From assembly GCF_017873765.1 (NCBI RefSeq), contig NZ_JAGGKP010000005.1, positions 124,001 through 188,000 on the forward strand: a DNA stretch of 64,000 nt, written 5' to 3'. Source of the stretch: Paenibacillus sediminis (GTDB taxonomy: Bacteria; Bacillota; Bacilli; Paenibacillales; Paenibacillaceae). Numbering within the stretch: position 1 is the first letter of the stretch; every line of letters starts with the position of its first letter. A program made the position numbers and the translations under genes. Below are positions 60,431 to 64,000 of the stretch, piece by piece. The notes under the pieces are model-generated. The model saw only the letters and a program-made list of their open reading frames with translations, was not told the origin of the DNA and made no database searches.

Positions 60431-62878
60431 ATGAAAGTATCAACCCAGTGGTTGGCTGATTATATTTCTTTAGACAATGTAAAGGCAGAAGAATTGGCAG
60501 AACAAATTACTCGTGCGGGTATTGAAATCGACGTCATTGAGAACAGAAATAAAGGAGTTTCTAATGTCGTTGTTGGTTACGTGAAAAGTAAAGAAAAACA
60601 CCCGGATGCGGATAAGCTGAACGTCTGCATCGTCGATGCGGGCCAAGGCGAGGACCTGCAAATTGTGTGCGGTGCAAAAAATGTGGATGCAGGACAAAAG
60701 GTTCCTGTTGCGCTCGTAGGGGCAGTGATGCCTGGCGGTCTTGAAATTAAAAAAGCTAAACTGCGCGGCGTAGCTTCCCATGGGATGATCTGCTCTGCTA
60801 AGGAGCTTGGATTAAACGAGAAGCTTCTTCCGAAAGAACAGCAAGAAGGCATTCTTGTGCTGCCAGAGGACACGCAAATTGGTACACCGATCGAGGAAGT
60901 GCTTGGACTTGATGATCAAGTGCTTGAGTTCGACTTAACACCGAACCGTTCAGATTGCTTAAGCATGATTGGTGCAGCTTATGAAGTAAGCGCAATTCTA
61001 AGACGTGACGTCAATTTGCCAAATCCAGAGAAAGATTTGGTTGAAATTACCAACTTTGCGAAAAATCACATATCGGTTAATATTGTCGATACAGACTATT
61101 GCAGCCATTATGCTGCTCGTTATATTACAGGAGTGAAGATTGCGCCTTCTCCGCTATGGATGCAAAATCGGTTAATGGCTGCAGGCGTTCGCCCGATTAA
61201 TAACATTGTCGATATTACAAACTATGTCATGCTTGAATATGGGCAGCCGCTTCATGCCTTTGACGCTGATAGGCTAGCGAACGGTCATATTGAAGTAAGA
61301 CTTGCTAAAGAAGGTGAAACGCTCGTCACTTTGGATGGACAAGAGCGTAAGCTTACCCCTCAAATGCTGGTTATTACAGATGGCGTGAAGCCTGTAGCAC
61401 TCGCTGGTGTGATGGGCGGAGCTAACTCGGAAGTCTCTGAGAATACAGTAAACATATTGCTCGAATCAGCTAAATTCGATGGCGGCACAGTGCGTAGAAC
61501 GTCACGTCAGCTTGGTCTTCGCTCTGAAGCAAGCCTTCGCTTTGAGAAAGAGGTCGATCCGCAGTCTGTTATACCTGCACTTAACCGCGCAGCAGCGCTC
61601 ATTGCTAAGCTTGCTGGCGGTGCAGTTCATCAAGGTATCGTAGAATCTGTCAACGAACAAGCGAAGGATCGAGTTATAGAGCTGTCTATGGACAAATTGA
61701 ACGCATACCTTGGAACTAACCTAACAACGCTTGAAGTGAAGAGTATTTTTGCTCGTCTTCATTTCAAATGCGCTGAAACTACTGATCGTGTGATAGAAGT
61801 TCGTGTACCGACACGCCGCGGTGATATTACGCAGGATGTGGATTTGATTGAAGAAATAGCTCGTTTGTACGGCTACGATAATATTCCGACGACAGCCATC
61901 GAAGGTCCTACGACACCAGGTGCTTATACGAAATCACAGTTTTTGCGCCGTGAAATTCGCACGCTGCTAACCCATGGTGGATGGCAAGAAGTGATTAGCT
62001 ACTCGTTCACGCATCCGAAACAGACGGAAACGTTCACTTCATTAGCTGACGGCAGCCGTCCTGTGAAGCTCGCGATGCCGATGAGTGAAGACCGCAGTGT
62101 ACTTCGTACGAGTATCATCCCGCAGCTGATTGAAATTGCATTGTACAATATCAATCGTAAGCAAGAAGACTTGGCATTGTTCGAAATTGGCAGTGTGTTC
62201 GCCACAGATGAAGAGGTACTAACCAAACAGCCTCAAGAAGTTCCTGTTCTTAGCCTTTTGCTGACAGGCAATCGTACTGAGAAGCAGTGGAATGTAACAG
62301 CTGAGAAAGTAGACTTTTTCGATCTAAAAGGTGCACTCGAAAGTGTATTCCAGTATTTAGGGCTTTCTAATCAAATTACGTATGAAGCGAATGCTCCGGC
62401 TGGATATCACCCTGGACGGTCTGCATCAATTTATTTGCACACAGCAGCAGGTAAACAGTTCATTGGTACTATTGGTCAATTGCACCCGCAATTACAGCAG
62501 GAATACAGTATTAATGACACTTATGTTGCAGAATTGAAGCTAGCTCCAATTTATGATCATACAGACAAACATATCGTATATCGTGAATTGCCTCGCTTCC
62601 CGGCAGTTGAACGTGATATTGCTGTAGTTGTCGCTCGAGATGTAGAGGCTGGTGCGCTGATGGATACGATTCGTGAAGCGGCTGGCGAATGGCTCGAGTC
62701 AGTGAAGGTGTTTGACGTTTATACTGGAAGCAAGCTGGGTGAAGATAAGAAGAGTATAGCGATTGCTCTTGTCTATCGTCATAAAGAACGTACGTTCACG
62801 GATGAGGAAATTACAGCTCTTCACGATAAGGTTGTTGCATCCCTTGAGCAAACTTTTAATGCAGAATTGAGAAAATAG
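60431..62878 (+). CDS. pheT: phenylalanyl-tRNA synthetase beta subunit
   Basis: The 815-residue beta subunit carries an N-terminal tRNA-binding EMAP/YtpR domain (about 40-155, VVVGYVKSKEKHPDADKLNVC), the B3/B4 editing domain with IVDITNYVMLEYGQPLHAFD, B5 domains, and a C-terminal FDX-ACB domain (about 722-815, LPRFPAVERDIAVVV) that binds the anticodon region. It starts 30 bases after pheS and has a strong terminator at its end. Confidence 0.96.
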   Translation: MKVSTQWLADYISLDNVKAEELAEQITRAGIEIDVIENRNKGVSNVVVGYVKSKEKHPDADKLNVCIVDAGQGEDLQIVCGAKNVDAGQKVPVALVGAVMPGGLEIKKAKLRGVASHGMICSAKELGLNEKLLPKEQQEGILVLPEDTQIGTPIEEVLGLDDQVLEFDLTPNRSDCLSMIGAAYEVSAILRRDVNLPNPEKDLVEITNFAKNHISVNIVDTDYCSHYAARYITGVKIAPSPLWMQNRLMAAGVRPINNIVDITNYVMLEYGQPLHAFDADRLANGHIEVRLAKEGETLVTLDGQERKLTPQMLVITDGVKPVALAGVMGGANSEVSENTVNILLESAKFDGGTVRRTSRQLGLRSEASLRFEKEVDPQSVIPALNRAAALIAKLAGGAVHQGIVESVNEQAKDRVIELSMDKLNAYLGTNLTTLEVKSIFARLHFKCAETTDRVIEVRVPTRRGDITQDVDLIEEIARLYGYDNIPTTAIEGPTTPGAYTKSQFLRREIRTLLTHGGWQEVISYSFTHPKQTETFTSLADGSRPVKLAMPMSEDRSVLRTSIIPQLIEIALYNINRKQEDLALFEIGSVFATDEEVLTKQPQEVPVLSLLLTGNRTEKQWNVTAEKVDFFDLKGALESVFQYLGLSNQITYEANAPAGYHPGRSASIYLHTAAGKQFIGTIGQLHPQLQQEYSINDTYVAELKLAPIYDHTDKHIVYRELPRFPAVERDIAVVVARDVEAGALMDTIREAAGEWLESVKVFDVYTGSKLGEDKKSIAIALVYRHKERTFTDEEITALHDKVVASLEQTFNAELRK

Positions 62879-62895
62879 CAGGAAATCCACACGGT

Positions 62896-62940
62896 CACAT
62901 CGAATCTAGTAGTTGGATTTAGATTCGATGTGGCTTTTTT
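62896..62940 (+). terminator. intrinsic terminator after pheT
   Basis: CACATCGAATCTA (62896-62908) with TAGATTCGATGTG (62920-62932), perfect 13-base stem, T-run. Confidence 0.92.
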
Positions 62941-62990
62941 ACAAATATGACACCATAGAATGAACACATCAATGAAGGAGGGCACGCATA

Positions 62991-64000
62991 GTGACTACGC
63001 CTGATCGTACTCGTGTCTCAGTAGAAATCTACGGCACTTCCTATAAACTTGTAGGCAGCAGTTCCGAATATATGAAACAAGTGGCTCGCTTTGTAGATGA
63101 GCGAATGCATGCCATTGCAAAAAGCCATTCGCATCTTGATATGTCTCGTATCGCTGTTCTAGCGGCTGTTCATATGGCGGAAGAAGCTATTAAAGTGAGC
63201 GATCTGCAAAATGAAATCAAGCAATTGGATCGTGAGAGAGCTGAACTTAGATCCGAACTCGGCGTGATGCAATCCCTTCAATCCAAGCAGCACGAAATGT
63301 ATCAGAAATTGCAGGAAGATCAAAAGCAGCTTCAGAATGAAAACAAGGAACTGCAAACGAAGCTGTTAGCTGCTCAGAATCAGATTGGGGAGCAGTCTCT
63401 GCAAGATCAGAACAATAATCGCCGTATTGGGGAGCTGGAGAAACAACTGTCCGAGCTGCGGGCAAGCAACAATCAGTTGCAGACGAAGCTGCGGTCTACG
63501 GAACAAGAGCTTGCAAATGCGAAGCGGCAGAACAGTCAGCTCACTGAACAGCAGAAGGAGCAATTAAAACGGGAAGAAGCAGCCAAAGCTGCAGAGCGTC
63601 AGTTGAAAGAACAAGTGGCTGCACTAAATGCGGAGATCAGCAAGCTTCGTGAAGAGAATCAAGCTGCTGAGCACAAACATCGTAAGCTAGAGCAGGTGCT
63701 GCAAGAAGTTCATGACAGAGAGGACAAGCTGAAGGCTGAAATAGAGCAGCTAACGAACAACGATATCACATGGCGGGAGCTAGTCGATAAGCAGAAACAG
63801 GAGATCGGTGAGCTTGAACTGCAAATTATAGAAGCAGCAGAACAAAATGAAACGCTTGAGAACGGACTGAAAATCGCCCATGACGAGCTTAGCTTTGTGA
63901 AGGAGCAAATGGAGAATGCAAGGCAGTCATTGCTTCAAACAAGACAAGAAATCGAGTCGGCACAGCAGCAATATGATAAGCTCGAGAAACGTTATCAAGA
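62991..64000 (+). CDS. zapA: cell division protein ZapA with long coiled-coil extension (partial)
   Basis: Open to the window's end without a stop. The GTG at 62991 has GGAGGG upstream. Residues about 1-80 are ZapA: RTRVSVEIYGTSYKLVGSSSEYMKQVARFVDERMHAIAKSH and the following LDMSRIAVLAAVHMAEEAIK, which normally binds FtsZ and promotes Z-ring bundling. Ordinary ZapA ends near 85-110 residues. Here the protein continues for at least 250 more residues in an uninterrupted, Gln/Glu/Lys/Leu-rich heptad-like coiled coil (for example EQLKREEAAKAAERQLKEQ). This suggests a long rod that could link FtsZ to something else. It follows pheT, the usual Firmicute location of zapA. Confidence 0.85.
   Translation, partial: MTTPDRTRVSVEIYGTSYKLVGSSSEYMKQVARFVDERMHAIAKSHSHLDMSRIAVLAAVHMAEEAIKVSDLQNEIKQLDRERAELRSELGVMQSLQSKQHEMYQKLQEDQKQLQNENKELQTKLLAAQNQIGEQSLQDQNNNRRIGELEKQLSELRASNNQLQTKLRSTEQELANAKRQNSQLTEQQKEQLKREEAAKAAERQLKEQVAALNAEISKLREENQAAEHKHRKLEQVLQEVHDREDKLKAEIEQLTNNDITWRELVDKQKQEIGELELQIIEAAEQNETLENGLKIAHDELSFVKEQMENARQSLLQTRQEIESAQQQYDKLEKRYQ

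Overview
The window reads as chromosomal DNA of a low-to-mid GC, spore-former-type Firmicute, most likely Paenibacillus or a close relative. Supporting signs are strong AGGAGG-type ribosome binding sites with frequent GTG/TTG starts, T-box leaders on ilvB and pheS, an infC-rpmI-rplT operon with an L20-type leader, a PerR box, a UgtP-type glycosyltransferase and an MnmL/MnmM (YtqA/YtqB) pair. No phage, insertion sequence, CRISPR array or rRNA was seen. Species assignment is inference.

Layout. 1-2.2 kb (minus): lplA, a DMT transporter and a Cof-type phosphatase in tight succession. 2.4-9.2 kb: a cobalamin block, with a cobC-like phosphatase, then promoter, B12 riboswitch, terminator, and the overlapping genes for B12 uptake (btuF, btuC, btuD) and nucleotide-loop assembly (cobT, cobU, cobS). 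9.3-21.9 kb: mixed genes (chemoreceptor, preQ1 riboswitch ahead of a broken queuosine-precursor transporter, M24 peptidase, WrbA, ChbG-like deacetylase, two-component system, dioxygenase, a 5'-truncated mtlD, a crystallin-fold protein, a ferritin-like protein, an ankyrin fragment). 21.9-34.8 kb: housekeeping and RNA modification (speD, rlmD, recQ, a B12/radical-SAM enzyme, manA, mnmM-mnmL, trmB) and a lipid pair (PAP2, UgtP-like). 35.3-43.5 kb: a processive glycosyltransferase, the infC operon and a nucleoside ABC importer. 44-50.8 kb: a Leu-type T-box and ilvB-ilvN-ilvC-leuA-leuB. 50.8-55.6 kb: a PerR-box peroxiredoxin, a PAS histidine kinase, a DRE-TIM aldolase, ybjQ, and tRNA-Pro and tRNA-Gly. 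55.7-64 kb: butanediol dehydrogenase, an ABC-F protein behind a probable translation-dependent attenuator, a Phe-type T-box with pheS-pheT, and an extended ZapA running off the window.

Regulation is unusually rich in cis-acting RNA: B12 riboswitch, preQ1-I riboswitch, two T-boxes, an L20 leader, an unassigned switch-like element before ilvC, and a leader with an upstream ORF before the ABC-F gene. The last is the best candidate for an undescribed or poorly described element: a 29-codon leader ORF lies between an eight-base antiterminator arm and a GC-rich terminator whose 5' arm that sequence can sequester.

Three genes show decay with intact surroundings: the queuosine transporter (frameshift in a T-run and lost C-terminus), mtlD (lost N-terminal Rossmann segment) and the ankyrin ORF (no credible start). 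This suggests ongoing small-scale gene loss rather than one large event.
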